64,000 nt of DNA from Desulfuromonas sp. (GTDB lineage: Bacteria; Desulfobacterota; Desulfuromonadia; Desulfuromonadales; Geothermobacteraceae). The notes under the pieces were generated by a model. It made no database searches and had not been told where the DNA came from. It saw only the letters and a list, made by a program, of their open reading frames with translations. The position numbers were made by a program, and so were the translations under genes. Below, piece after piece: positions 19,395-28,047 of the stretch. Each line of letters begins with the position of its first letter. Within the stretch, counting starts at the first letter, position 1. Where the stretch lies: the NCBI GenBank assembly GCA_002868905.1, contig PKUA01000001.1, positions 1 to 64,000 of the forward strand, read 5' to 3'.

Positions 19395-21737
19395 TCAGGG
19401 CGGGGTTTCCCATGGTTTTATGCCCCAACCATTGCCGGTGGATGAGAGCAGAATCGTTCCATCCCGGTCGGTTCGCCACAAGCGAACTTGATGTCGCTGC
19501 AGAAGCTGCAGTGTTGAGCGGTGGGGGTGACCGTGGTTGTTACGGTATCCACAGGAGATGACCGCCTCGCGAATCAGGCAAGCTTCCAACAGCGGTCCCG
19601 GGTTGGAGGAACGGCTGCCGTGGTGGGGAATTTTAAGCAGCGTGACCTGCTCCGGGATGCCTGCTTCCGATAATTGCCTGATCCCCTCCTCCTCGATGTC
19701 CCCGGTGAGCAAGAGCCCGTCGGAACCGAGTCCCGCGTAAATGCTGATGGAGCGATCATTCAGGTTGGCTGCAACCTGGTCTGGTACGAACAGGTCAATC
19801 CGGTGCCCTTCATCCGGTCCGACGTCCTGCCAGCCAGGATGCAGCGGTTCAACCCTGATTTGACGCCGTTGCAGCAAAGTGTTCCACTCTGCCGGGAGAT
19901 CGGATGGTGGTACCGCTGTCAACAGGCGTGCGACCGGGAAGGTCTTGAGAATGTGGGTGAGACCTTCACGATGGTCCGGGTGATTGTGGGTCAGAATTAT
20001 CCCATCCAGCCTATGAACACCGAGTCGCCCCAACGCGGGACCGAGAAGTCGTTCCCCGACGTCAAAGTTTTTGCTGTAGGGAAGACCACCCCCATCGACC
20101 AGGTAATGGGCTCCGTTTTTCGAGAGCAGGAGGGACTCTCCCTGGCCGACGCTGAGTGCAGTCAACGAGAGGCCGGCGGGGTCGGGATATGGTAAACAGC
20201 CGAACAGGAGTCCGATGCCGACCAGAAGACCGCAGAAGGAAGTGGATTTGCGCGGCATGAACAGCAGGGTGAAAGCTATGAGGCCGATGGCCGTCAATTG
20301 CCACGGATCGAGATAGACGAAGCGTCCGGCGCCGAACCAGGTTGCATTCATCGTTTCAAGCCAACCGAAACCGACATGTAGCAAGAAACCCCCGACATGC
20401 CAGAGGAACTCGGCAGCCCCCGGACACAACAGGTAGCAGAGCAGACCGAGTAAGCCGAGCGGCAGGACTGTACATCCGATCAGGGGGATCGCCCAGAGGT
20501 TGTTGAACAGGCCCGCCGGAGCGAAGATATGGAAGTTGGCCAAGACAAACGGTGTCGTTGCCACAGTGGCGGCGAGGGAGGCGAGAAAAAGCCGGGACGG
20601 TGAGCGCAGCCAGACCGGTAACTTTCCGGTGTGTCTTGACCAGTGAGGAAGAGCCATCAGCAGTCCTGCCGCGCCGGCAAAGCTGAGTTGAAACGCCGGG
20701 GTGAAGAGCTGTAGTGGTTGCCCAAGCAGCAGGAACAGACCGATTGTCGCCAACAGGTGCATGGGGCGACACTGTCGGTTGAACAGAACAATGCCGATTG
20801 CCAGGGCTGTGGCGAGGAAGGCGCGCTGGGTGGAGATGGCGGCTCCTGTCAGCAGTAAAAAGAGGTAGAGCAGGGGCAGGACAAGCCAGGGGATGACTCT
20901 TGCCGGTGGCGACCAGAGCATCAACCTGCGGGAGCGGCAGTACAAAACGAGCAGCAATTGGTAGCAAACGAGAGCCACCAGGCTGAGATGAAGTCCCGAT
21001 ATGGCGAAGATGTGGGCAACGCCGCTGGCGGCAAGGAGTCGCCTTTGTGCGGGATCGAGGCGGTGGCGCTGGCCAAGCAGCAGGCTTTGCAGTAGTCGAC
21101 CCTCCGGCAGGGGAACGGCATTTTCGATGGCGCCGGCCAGCTTCTGTCTCCATTCGGCGATGGAGCGGTTCAGGGAGCCGTCAGGTCTTCGCTCAACGGC
21201 AATTTGCTCTCCCGATGTCAGATGTCCGGTCGCGGTTACCCCTTCACTTGCCAGAAACGTGGCGTAATCGAATTCTCCCGGGGTGCCGAAATTTCGTGGT
21301 GTGCGGAGGTGCGCCAGTGCATGAAGTCGGTCTCCGGGCAGCAGGTTCGGGACCTCCCGGTCGAGAAACAACCTGACAAGTCCCGGGACAGGTTCTCCTC
21401 CGGGCTCAATCCGGAGGTCCTCAAGCTCGACAAAGCCGCTCCGGTCGGCGAATAACTCGACCCGGTTTGCGTAACCGTTAAACCTGACCGGGTCGGAGAA
21501 CGGATCGATCAGTGCCCTCGCCTGGGTCGTCGGGTTGAGCGCGAGAGGGTAAAGCAGCAACCCGCAGCCGAGAAACAAACCGGCGCATTTGGCAGAGATG
21601 GGGATATGGCGCTGCCGGCAGACTGCAAGCAGCAAACAGATCAGGGCTGCGGACCAGATCGTCTCGGTGCTCAGGTCCAGGAGGGTTGCCAACCATAGTC
21701 CTGATATCAGGAAGGTGATCGGCAGCAGGGGGTGCAT
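19395..21737 (-). CDS. comEC: ComEC/Rec2 family DNA-uptake channel protein
   Basis: The 780-aa protein has an N-terminal DUF4131-type part with an OB-like domain (FNGYANRVELFADRSGFVELEDLRI). The central competence domain has many membrane helices and the block LLASSGVAHIFAISGLHLSLV. The C-terminal metallo-beta-lactamase-like domain has ILTHNHPDHREGL (HxHxxDH-like), LLLTGDIEEEG and KIPHHGSRSSN. ComEC brings single-stranded DNA through the inner membrane in natural transformation; the C-terminal domain may degrade one strand. It starts 3 nt after the secreted-protein gene upstream, so the two are co-transcribed. Type IV pili, usually needed for DNA uptake, are encoded elsewhere in the window. 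Confidence 0.9.
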   Translation of the reverse strand: MHPLLPITFLISGLWLATLLDLSTETIWSAALICLLLAVCRQRHIPISAKCAGLFLGCGLLLYPLALNPTTQARALIDPFSDPVRFNGYANRVELFADRSGFVELEDLRIEPGGEPVPGLVRLFLDREVPNLLPGDRLHALAHLRTPRNFGTPGEFDYATFLASEGVTATGHLTSGEQIAVERRPDGSLNRSIAEWRQKLAGAIENAVPLPEGRLLQSLLLGQRHRLDPAQRRLLAASGVAHIFAISGLHLSLVALVCYQLLLVLYCRSRRLMLWSPPARVIPWLVLPLLYLFLLLTGAAISTQRAFLATALAIGIVLFNRQCRPMHLLATIGLFLLLGQPLQLFTPAFQLSFAGAAGLLMALPHWSRHTGKLPVWLRSPSRLFLASLAATVATTPFVLANFHIFAPAGLFNNLWAIPLIGCTVLPLGLLGLLCYLLCPGAAEFLWHVGGFLLHVGFGWLETMNATWFGAGRFVYLDPWQLTAIGLIAFTLLFMPRKSTSFCGLLVGIGLLFGCLPYPDPAGLSLTALSVGQGESLLLSKNGAHYLVDGGGLPYSKNFDVGERLLGPALGRLGVHRLDGIILTHNHPDHREGLTHILKTFPVARLLTAVPPSDLPAEWNTLLQRRQIRVEPLHPGWQDVGPDEGHRIDLFVPDQVAANLNDRSISIYAGLGSDGLLLTGDIEEEGIRQLSEAGIPEQVTLLKIPHHGSRSSNPGPLLEACLIREAVISCGYRNNHGHPHRSTLQLLQRHQVRLWRTDRDGTILLSSTGNGWGIKPWETPP

Positions 21738-21740
21738 TGG

Positions 21741-22871
21741 TCAGCGTTCGGGGGCGAGGATACGTAGCAGGTTGATCAATCGATCAACCTCGATTCCACC
21801 GGGACGGCCGCTCCGCATGTCGAGCCCGGTCAGGGCCAGGCTGGTTTCCTGTGAGATGTCCAGTGGAGTGAGTTGCAGAGAGTCGATTCCGGCACGCCTT
21901 GGCAGGTCGACCACCAGAGTGTGCTCTTCATCGGAAAGGGTGACGGTGCCGAGTTCCAGAGTGGTGAACGAAGGGCCGAACTTGCGTGAAAAATCCAGAC
22001 TCTCGTCCAGTTGCAAGGAGATGGCATCGTTCCCCAATGCGCGTGCGGAAAGCAGGTAGACACCGGATCGGGGCGGTTGGAAGGAGATGGACACCCGGGT
22101 CAGTTCACTGCTGGCTCGAACCCAACTCCCGCCGCTGGGGTGGCCGAGATGATTGGCGCTGCTGATTTCCGCGTGATCCGGCAGGTCGGCTGTTTCCGCC
22201 TCAATGGTGACGGCCTCGGTATTGCGTGGCAGCCATTCGAGCAGATCGAGGAACTGCAGGGTATTGACCGCCAGGTCTTCCCACTCGAGAGGATCGTCAA
22301 GCCGCCAGCCCTCTGCTGGTGCGATCGGAGTCAGGTTCGGCGCGTAAAAGGTCAGGCTGTCGATGCCTCCGCCTGGCGGAATGGCGACGGTGATTTCCTG
22401 CTCCCCGGCCAGAAACTGAAATCGGCCGACTTCGACATCTTTGAAAACTCGATCTTCTCCCTTGACCTCAATAGTTTGGTTGCCGATAGTGAATTTGAAA
22501 TCAGCGCCGAGCAGGCGGGTGCTCAACAGGTAGTCGCCACTGACAGGGATCAGACACTTCAGGTGGGCGTAGGAGGTGCGCGCGACCCCGCTGACCCATT
22601 CTTTTCCGCTGAACGGGCCGTAGTTGCGCAAATATTTCCTGGCGACCATATCGGTCGGTTGTATGTGATTCTCGGCTTCGAAGAAAAATTGCCGTTCTCC
22701 CGACAAAATCCGCAGGTAGTCGGCGTCGTCCGGTTCGTCGGGGAGTCCGAAGTCCCAGCCCATGCCTGTCGTCAGGTTTCGTACCCAGTCGCGCTGGGTC
22801 AGGTTGCCGCTGGTAGCCGCGGCCATGACGGGAAAGAGAATGACCAGGAACAGGGTGAGAAGAGTTTTCAC
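21741..22871 (-). CDS. Secreted protein with two beta-sandwich (CBM-like) repeats, unknown function
   Basis: The 376-aa protein has a clear signal peptide (KTLLTLFLVILFPVMAAATS). It then contains two related modules of about 120 residues. Each begins with an FEAE/IEAE strand (FFFEAENHIQ; VTIEAETADLP), continues with S-G-x-YLLS-x-R-x-LG (SGDYLLSTRLLGA; SGVYLLSARALGN) and ends in GIDSL. This layout resembles carbohydrate-binding modules of the CBM6/35 type, but no carbohydrate site can be shown. Start is GTG 22871. It leads the operon with comEC and the GGDEF gene. A role at the cell surface in binding polymer, possibly linked to DNA uptake, is inference only. Confidence 0.7.
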   Translation of the reverse strand: MKTLLTLFLVILFPVMAAATSGNLTQRDWVRNLTTGMGWDFGLPDEPDDADYLRILSGERQFFFEAENHIQPTDMVARKYLRNYGPFSGKEWVSGVARTSYAHLKCLIPVSGDYLLSTRLLGADFKFTIGNQTIEVKGEDRVFKDVEVGRFQFLAGEQEITVAIPPGGGIDSLTFYAPNLTPIAPAEGWRLDDPLEWEDLAVNTLQFLDLLEWLPRNTEAVTIEAETADLPDHAEISSANHLGHPSGGSWVRASSELTRVSISFQPPRSGVYLLSARALGNDAISLQLDESLDFSRKFGPSFTTLELGTVTLSDEEHTLVVDLPRRAGIDSLQLTPLDISQETSLALTGLDMRSGRPGGIEVDRLINLLRILAPER

Positions 22872-22993
22872 GGGAGATCCCTTTGCTATTTACCAAACCA
22901 TGAGTATTGCCTCGGGAAAACGGCTAATAACCGTTGCAGGCTCAGCCTAATGTTTATCACAGCAGGATCGATTCGCAAAGCGTCAGTTCCATG

Positions 22994-23239
22994 TCACCAG
23001 TGTTGCTGCCGCTTGTGTCGTGGAGTCGCTTTAAATTTCCACTGGCATGAAGGGTAAGTAACGGCAAAGTTTTCAGCGTGGCGGCGTCTCCTGGCGGGGG
23101 ACTTGCCGGCGGTATCTTTTCGTTTGCGTCGTCCGTTCGTCATGGCGGATTGGCTGGTTGTCGGCGGATTTTCTCGGTCCGGCAGGAGTTGTAACAGGAT
23201 GCCGGTCGCCAGTGACAGCAGCATGAATACCTCGAACAT
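22994..23239 (-). CDS. Small single-span membrane protein with basic tail (81 aa)
   Basis: ATG 23239 has AAAGGAG eight nt upstream. The 81-aa product begins with one hydrophobic helix (FEVFMLLSLATGILLQLL) and ends in a long tail rich in Arg and Lys (NGRRKRKDTAGK, ARRRRH, RHKRQQHW). A positively charged cytoplasmic tail is likely. No family is recognised. The frame extends further upstream to 23473, but that part has no ribosome site and unconvincing composition. It lies between the secreted-protein gene and the divergent acnB and may be spurious. Confidence 0.45.
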   Translation of the reverse strand: MFEVFMLLSLATGILLQLLPDRENPPTTSQSAMTNGRRKRKDTAGKSPARRRRHAENFAVTYPSCQWKFKATPRHKRQQHW

Positions 23240-23480
23240 GATAAAGCTCCTTTCTGCGATTGTGACGGTTTCGTTGGGCACGACCCGCACTGTTTGCCCG
23301 GGTTGGTTCCGTGTTTGATTTCCAATGTAAACGCCCCATGTGACAGAATAAGTCACGTGGGGAAGGGCAGTGTTTGTTCGGTAAGAACAGAATTCAATGG
23401 CATGACACATCTGACCGGTTTTTAAAGCGATTCCAAGAGGGAGAAATTGCGATTTTGGTATTTGCAAAATCAACGGAAAT

Positions 23481-23495
23481 CGTATACAGTATGCA
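23481..23495. promoter_or_regulatory. Near-palindromic operator overlapping the acnB promoter
   Basis: CGTATAC-A-GTATGCA matches the mdh/icd palindrome at 13 of 15 positions. In the acnB direction TTGCAA (23462-23467), 15 bp, TATACA (23483-23488) repeats the promoter geometry seen at mdh and icd. The element lies 128 nt before the acnB start. Confidence 0.65.
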
Positions 23496-23622
23496 ACGCT
23501 TTAACGGCTCTCGCGACAAGGAAATACTTGAAATTTCAGGTTTTTCAGTCTGAATAAAAAATGGGGATACCCCGCAAAACTGGTGTCGACCATCGGTCGG
23601 CTCACTGAATTGGAGGAGAGAT

Positions 23623-26163
23623 ATGATCGACGCTTATTTACGCCATGAAGAAGAGAGAAATGCCCAGGGGATTCCGGCCCTGCCGTTGAACCCGGAACAG
23701 ACAACGTCCCTTTGCGAGCTGTTGCAGAATCCCCCGGCCGGCAAGGAAGAGTTCCTGATGAACCTTTTCACCCAGCGGATTTCGCCCGGTGTCGATCCGG
23801 CCGCCGAAGTCAAAGCCGCCTTTCTCGCCGATATCCTGACCGGCGCCAAGAGCTCACCGCTGATCGACAAGGTCAAAGCGGTGCAGATCCTCGGCACCAT
23901 GATCGGTGGCTACAACGTGCAGCCGCTGATCGATGCCCTTAAGGACAGCGCCCTGGCCGATGAGGCCGCATGCGCTCTCTCCGGCCTGACCTACATCTAC
24001 GATGCGGCCGACCAGGTGTTCGAACTGGCCAAGAACAACGCCGCTGCCAAGAAGGTCGCCGAGTCCTGGGCCAACGCCGAGTGGTTCACCAACAAGCCGG
24101 AGATCCCGGAGTCCATCACCGTCAAGGTGTTCAAGGTTGAAGGCGAGATCAATACCGACGACTTCTCCCCGGCCGGCGATGCCTGGAGCCGTCCCGACAT
24201 TCCGCTGCATGCCCTGGCCATGGGCAAGACCCGCTTCCCCGGTGGCATCGAAGAGATCGCCAAGTGGCGTGAAGAGGGGCACCAGGTCGCTTTTGTCGGC
24301 GACGTGGTCGGCACCGGTTCTTCCCGTAAATCGGCCTGCAATAGCGTGCTCTGGTGTATCGGTGACGACATCCCGGCGGTCCCGAACAAGCGCCGTGGTG
24401 GTGTCATCATCGGTGGCGTCATCGCCCCGATCTTCTTCAACACCGCCCAGGACTCCGGCGCTCTGCCGCTGAAGATGGATGTGGCCAACCTCAACATGGG
24501 CGACGTCATCACTATCAATACCGCCAAGGGTGAAGTGACCAATCAGGCAGGTGAGGTCGTTTCGACCTTCGAAATCAAGCCGAACACGGTGCCGGACGAG
24601 TACCGCGCCGGCGGCCGGATTCCGCTGATCATCGGTCGTTCACTGACCACCGCCGCCCGCGAGGCGCTCAACCTCGGCGAGGCCGAGTTCTTTGCCTTGC
24701 CGGATAACCCGACCCCGAAATCGGGCCAGGGTTACACCCAGGCGCAAAAGATGGTCGGCAAGGCGTGCGGCGTCGACGGGATTCTCCCCGGTACTGCCTG
24801 TGAGCCGCTGATGACCACCGTCGGTTCCCAGGATACCACCGGCCCGATGACCGCCGACGAGATCAAGGAGCTCGCCTGCCTCAAGTTCCAGTCACCGATG
24901 TTCATGCAGAGCTTCTGCCACACCGCAGCCTATCCGAAGCCGGCCGACGTCAAGATGCACAACACCCTGCCGGACTTCATCGCCGAGCGTGAGGGCGTTG
25001 CCCTGCGTCCCGGTGACGGCGTTATCCATAGCTGGCTAAACCGCCTGCTGGTCCCCGACACCGTCGGCACCGGCGGCGATTCGCACACCCGCTTCCCGAT
25101 CGGTATCAGCTTCCCGGCCGGCTCCGGCCTGGTCGCCTTCGGTGGCGCCATGGGCTTCATGCCGCTCGATATGCCGGAGTCGGTGCTGGTCCGTTTCAAG
25201 GGTGAGTTCAACGAAGGGATCACCCTGCGCGACGCGGTCAACGCCATCCCGTACTACGCGATCAAGCAGGGGCTGCTGACCGTACCGAAGAAGAACAAGG
25301 TCAACATCTTCAACGGTCGCATCCTCGAGATGGAAGGGCTGCCGAAACTCTCGGTCGAGCAGGCTTTCGAGCTGACCGACGCCGCCGCTGAGCGCTCTGC
25401 CGCCGCCGGTTGCATCCAGCTCTCCGAGGATTCGGTCAGCGAATATCTCCGCTCCAACATCGCCCTGATGGAGAAGATGATCGAGGAGGGCTACCAGCAT
25501 CCCGACACCTTGCGCAAGCGGATCGAGGCGGTACAGGAGTGGCTCAAGGATCCGAAGCTGATCAAGGCCGACGCCAACGCCGAGTACGCCGCCGTGATCG
25601 AGATCGACCTGGCCGAGATTACCGAGCCGATCCTCGCCTGCCCGAACGATCCGGACGACGTCAAGCTCCTCTCCGATGTTGCCGGCACCGAGATCCAGGA
25701 CGTTTTTCTCGGTTCCTGCATGACCAACATCGGTCACTTCCGCGCCGCCGCCGAGATCTGGCGTGGCCAGAAGTTCAACCCGGCCGTCCGTACCTGGATC
25801 TGCCCGCCGACCCGGATGGACCAGGACAAGCTTAAGGAAGAGTCGATCTTCTCGATCTACAGCGCCATGGGCGCCCGCATCGAGATTGCCGGCTGCTCGC
25901 TTTGCATGGGCAACCAGGCCCGTGTTCCCGATGGGGTCAACATGTTCTCCACCTCGACCCGTAACTTCGACGACCGGATCGGTAATGGCGCCAAGGTTTA
26001 CCTCGGTTCCGCCGAACTCGGTGCCGTGACCAGCAACATGGGCAAGCTGCCGACACCGGCCGAGTACCTGGCCGTGTTCAAGGAGAAGGTCGCGCCGAAG
26101 AAGGACGAGATCTATCAGTACCTGCAGTTCGACGAGATGGACGGTTACAAGCAGTCGGCCTGA
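23623..26163 (+). CDS. acnB: Aconitate hydratase B / 2-methylisocitrate dehydratase
   Basis: The 846-aa protein has the AcnB-specific domain order. The N-terminal HEAT-like domain (DAYLRHEEERNAQGIPALPL) is followed by the swivel domain (VKVEGEINTDDFSPAGDAW-type block; VGTGSSRKSACNSVLW) and then the catalytic domains. These contain GGDSHTRFPIGISFPAGSG, the cluster ligands FLGSCMTNIGHF and CSLCMGNQARV, and STSTRNFDDRIG. It binds one [4Fe-4S] cluster and interconverts citrate and isocitrate. GGAGGAGA precedes ATG 23623. It is a single-gene unit that ends at a strong terminator and supplies isocitrate to Icd. Confidence 0.96.
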   Translation: MIDAYLRHEEERNAQGIPALPLNPEQTTSLCELLQNPPAGKEEFLMNLFTQRISPGVDPAAEVKAAFLADILTGAKSSPLIDKVKAVQILGTMIGGYNVQPLIDALKDSALADEAACALSGLTYIYDAADQVFELAKNNAAAKKVAESWANAEWFTNKPEIPESITVKVFKVEGEINTDDFSPAGDAWSRPDIPLHALAMGKTRFPGGIEEIAKWREEGHQVAFVGDVVGTGSSRKSACNSVLWCIGDDIPAVPNKRRGGVIIGGVIAPIFFNTAQDSGALPLKMDVANLNMGDVITINTAKGEVTNQAGEVVSTFEIKPNTVPDEYRAGGRIPLIIGRSLTTAAREALNLGEAEFFALPDNPTPKSGQGYTQAQKMVGKACGVDGILPGTACEPLMTTVGSQDTTGPMTADEIKELACLKFQSPMFMQSFCHTAAYPKPADVKMHNTLPDFIAEREGVALRPGDGVIHSWLNRLLVPDTVGTGGDSHTRFPIGISFPAGSGLVAFGGAMGFMPLDMPESVLVRFKGEFNEGITLRDAVNAIPYYAIKQGLLTVPKKNKVNIFNGRILEMEGLPKLSVEQAFELTDAAAERSAAAGCIQLSEDSVSEYLRSNIALMEKMIEEGYQHPDTLRKRIEAVQEWLKDPKLIKADANAEYAAVIEIDLAEITEPILACPNDPDDVKLLSDVAGTEIQDVFLGSCMTNIGHFRAAAEIWRGQKFNPAVRTWICPPTRMDQDKLKEESIFSIYSAMGARIEIAGCSLCMGNQARVPDGVNMFSTSTRNFDDRIGNGAKVYLGSAELGAVTSNMGKLPTPAEYLAVFKEKVAPKKDEIYQYLQFDEMDGYKQSA

Positions 26164-26224
26164 TCAACCATATTCATTTTCAGGGGCTGATCTAAGACCC
26201 TGGTTCATTGTGTTTCAATGACAG

Positions 26225-26260
26225 CCCCCGTCGGGTTTCTCCGGCGGGGGTTTCTTTTCT
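26225..26260 (+). terminator. Terminator of acnB
   Basis: CCCCCGTCGG and CCGGCGGGGG form a 10-bp stem (one T-G pair) with loop GTTTCT, followed by TTTCTTTTCT. Confidence 0.88.
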
Positions 26261-26290
26261 ATTGCTCCGGTGGTTGAATGCCGAAATCCT

Positions 26291-26344
26291 CAATTGGCAG
26301 GGGCGCTGCTTGCCGCGCCCCAGGGCGGAGCGAGCGCCGCCCCT
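26291..26344 (+). repeat. Dispersed two-hairpin repeat, copy 1
   Basis: The element begins AATTGG, then GGGGCGC/GCGCCCC (7-bp hairpin) and AGGGCGG/CCGCCCCT (second hairpin). A second copy with only a few differences occurs in opposite orientation at 45281-45334. It sits between acnB and the sensor-kinase gene. The rest of the 26261-26544 gap shows no gene. Confidence 0.7.
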
Positions 26345-26544
26345 ACGGTTCAATGTGTAATTGCCGGAGCAATATGTCGCCTTCGCGGCCGACAGGACGG
26401 GAAGATATGTTTTGACCTTGCAGGCCATTTCTCCCTAAGATAGTGAAATCACATTCCTGATTCGATGTAAGGCTTTCCGTCTGCCATAAATGGGACAATC
26501 AGGAATATTGTCATGCTCAAAGGAGTTGGCTCCAGGGCGCGAAG

Positions 26545-28047
26545 ATGAAGACCGGACTCAGAACGGAAATCGTTATCAGCGTCAGTCTGCTGCTGGCCGC
26601 GGCCTTGTTGTTCGCCGGCTTTTTGCTGGTGAAACTGACCGAGCAGGAGTTGCTGGAGCAGCGCCGCTCCGCTTCGTTCGATACGGTGCGTCAGGTCGTT
26701 GCCATGCTCGAAGCAAGCTTCGCCCAGGGACATTCCGATGCCTGGAAGGACGAGGCCGCGGTTCTATTCCAGGCATTTCGACATCGGTCCGACCTTGCCG
26801 GGTGGCGTTTTGTCGATGCGGCGGGGGTGACTCTGTTCAGCATGCTGTCCGGCGAGCAGGAGTCCTTCTCTGAACTCCCTGTCAGCCGGTTGTTGAGCGG
26901 AGAGATCGTTGAGAGTGTCACCTATTCATCGAGCTGGTTTACCGGAGAGGTCCCAACTTCAAATCGCCTTGACCTGGTTGCCCCGGTAACGCGGGGAGGT
27001 GATTTTGTCGGTGCGTTCCAGGCGCGTTTCTCCCTGTCGCCTCTGGTAGAGCGGGTTCACAAGGCTCAACGTCTGATTTTTATCTGCGTGATCGGGTACG
27101 GCCTGGTTTTGGCCTTTTTCGGTGTTTACCAACTCAGTCGCAACGTGGTGCAGCCGGTGCGGCGATTGCAAAGCGCTACCGCCGACGTTGCTTCGGGCTC
27201 ACTTGCCCGGGTCGATGTGACCGGCGGACCGGGAGAGATCACTGATCTGGCCGAGAGCTTCAACCAGATGGTTGACGCCCTCGGCACCAGTCGCGATGAG
27301 ACCGAGGCTCATATCGAATCACTGACCGAGGCCAATCGTGCCCTGGCCCGGGCCAGGGACGATCTGGTCCGGTCGGAAAAAATGGCGTCGGTCGGCCACC
27401 TGGCGGCGGGGATGGCTCACGAAATAGGTAACCCTCTCGGTGCCTTGTTCGGCTACCTCGATATGCTCGGCAGCGATTTGCCGGGAGAAGCGGAGCGCGA
27501 CCTGGTGAGGCGTGCCCGCGACGAGGCCGGAAGAATTGACACCCTGGTACGTGAGCTGCTCGATTATGCAGCCCCGGAAACACAACCGGGCGCACTTTGT
27601 TGTCCGGTGAACCTGTTGCGCGAAACCGTGACGCTGCTTTCTCATCAGGGGGCGATTAGTCGGTTGAAAGTGGAGGACCGATTGCGGGAGCCAGCAGGGA
27701 AAGTACGAATTGGGCCGCAGCGGCTTCAGCAAGTCTGGGTCAACCTGATCCTCAACGCCAGGGATGCGATGGAAAACGAGGGGAGGTTAACGTTGTCGTC
27801 CGGGGAGTCAGGGGGGATGCTGACCATCTCACTGACTGATAGCGGCAGCGGGATGACCGCAGCGGTCGCCCGACAGATTTTTGAGCCGTTCTTTACGACC
27901 AAGGACCCTGGCAAGGGAAGGGGGCTCGGCCTGGCGGTCTGCCAGAGAATTGTCGAGGATGCCGGTGGACGAATCGAGGTCAGTTCAGCCGACGAAGGCG
28001 GTTCGGAGTTTCGCGTTTCTTTGCCGGTTGCCGAAGAGAGAACCTGA
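26545..28047 (+). CDS. Membrane sensor histidine kinase paired with a sigma-54 activator
   Basis: The 500-aa protein has membrane helices at 10-30 and 176-196 enclosing a periplasmic sensor domain of about 145 residues. A HAMP domain (197-249) and a coiled linker follow. The HisKA domain has GMAHEIGNPLGALFGY (phosphorylated His292), and the HATPase domain has WVNLILNARDAME, LTDSGSGMT and GLGLAVCQRIVEDAGG. It should autophosphorylate and pass phosphate to the response regulator that starts at its stop codon (TGATG overlap). The sensed signal is unknown. The pair precedes the minor pilin cluster, suggesting it controls that cluster. Confidence 0.88.
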   Translation: MKTGLRTEIVISVSLLLAAALLFAGFLLVKLTEQELLEQRRSASFDTVRQVVAMLEASFAQGHSDAWKDEAAVLFQAFRHRSDLAGWRFVDAAGVTLFSMLSGEQESFSELPVSRLLSGEIVESVTYSSSWFTGEVPTSNRLDLVAPVTRGGDFVGAFQARFSLSPLVERVHKAQRLIFICVIGYGLVLAFFGVYQLSRNVVQPVRRLQSATADVASGSLARVDVTGGPGEITDLAESFNQMVDALGTSRDETEAHIESLTEANRALARARDDLVRSEKMASVGHLAAGMAHEIGNPLGALFGYLDMLGSDLPGEAERDLVRRARDEAGRIDTLVRELLDYAAPETQPGALCCPVNLLRETVTLLSHQGAISRLKVEDRLREPAGKVRIGPQRLQQVWVNLILNARDAMENEGRLTLSSGESGGMLTISLTDSGSGMTAAVARQIFEPFFTTKDPGKGRGLGLAVCQRIVEDAGGRIEVSSADEGGSEFRVSLPVAEERT

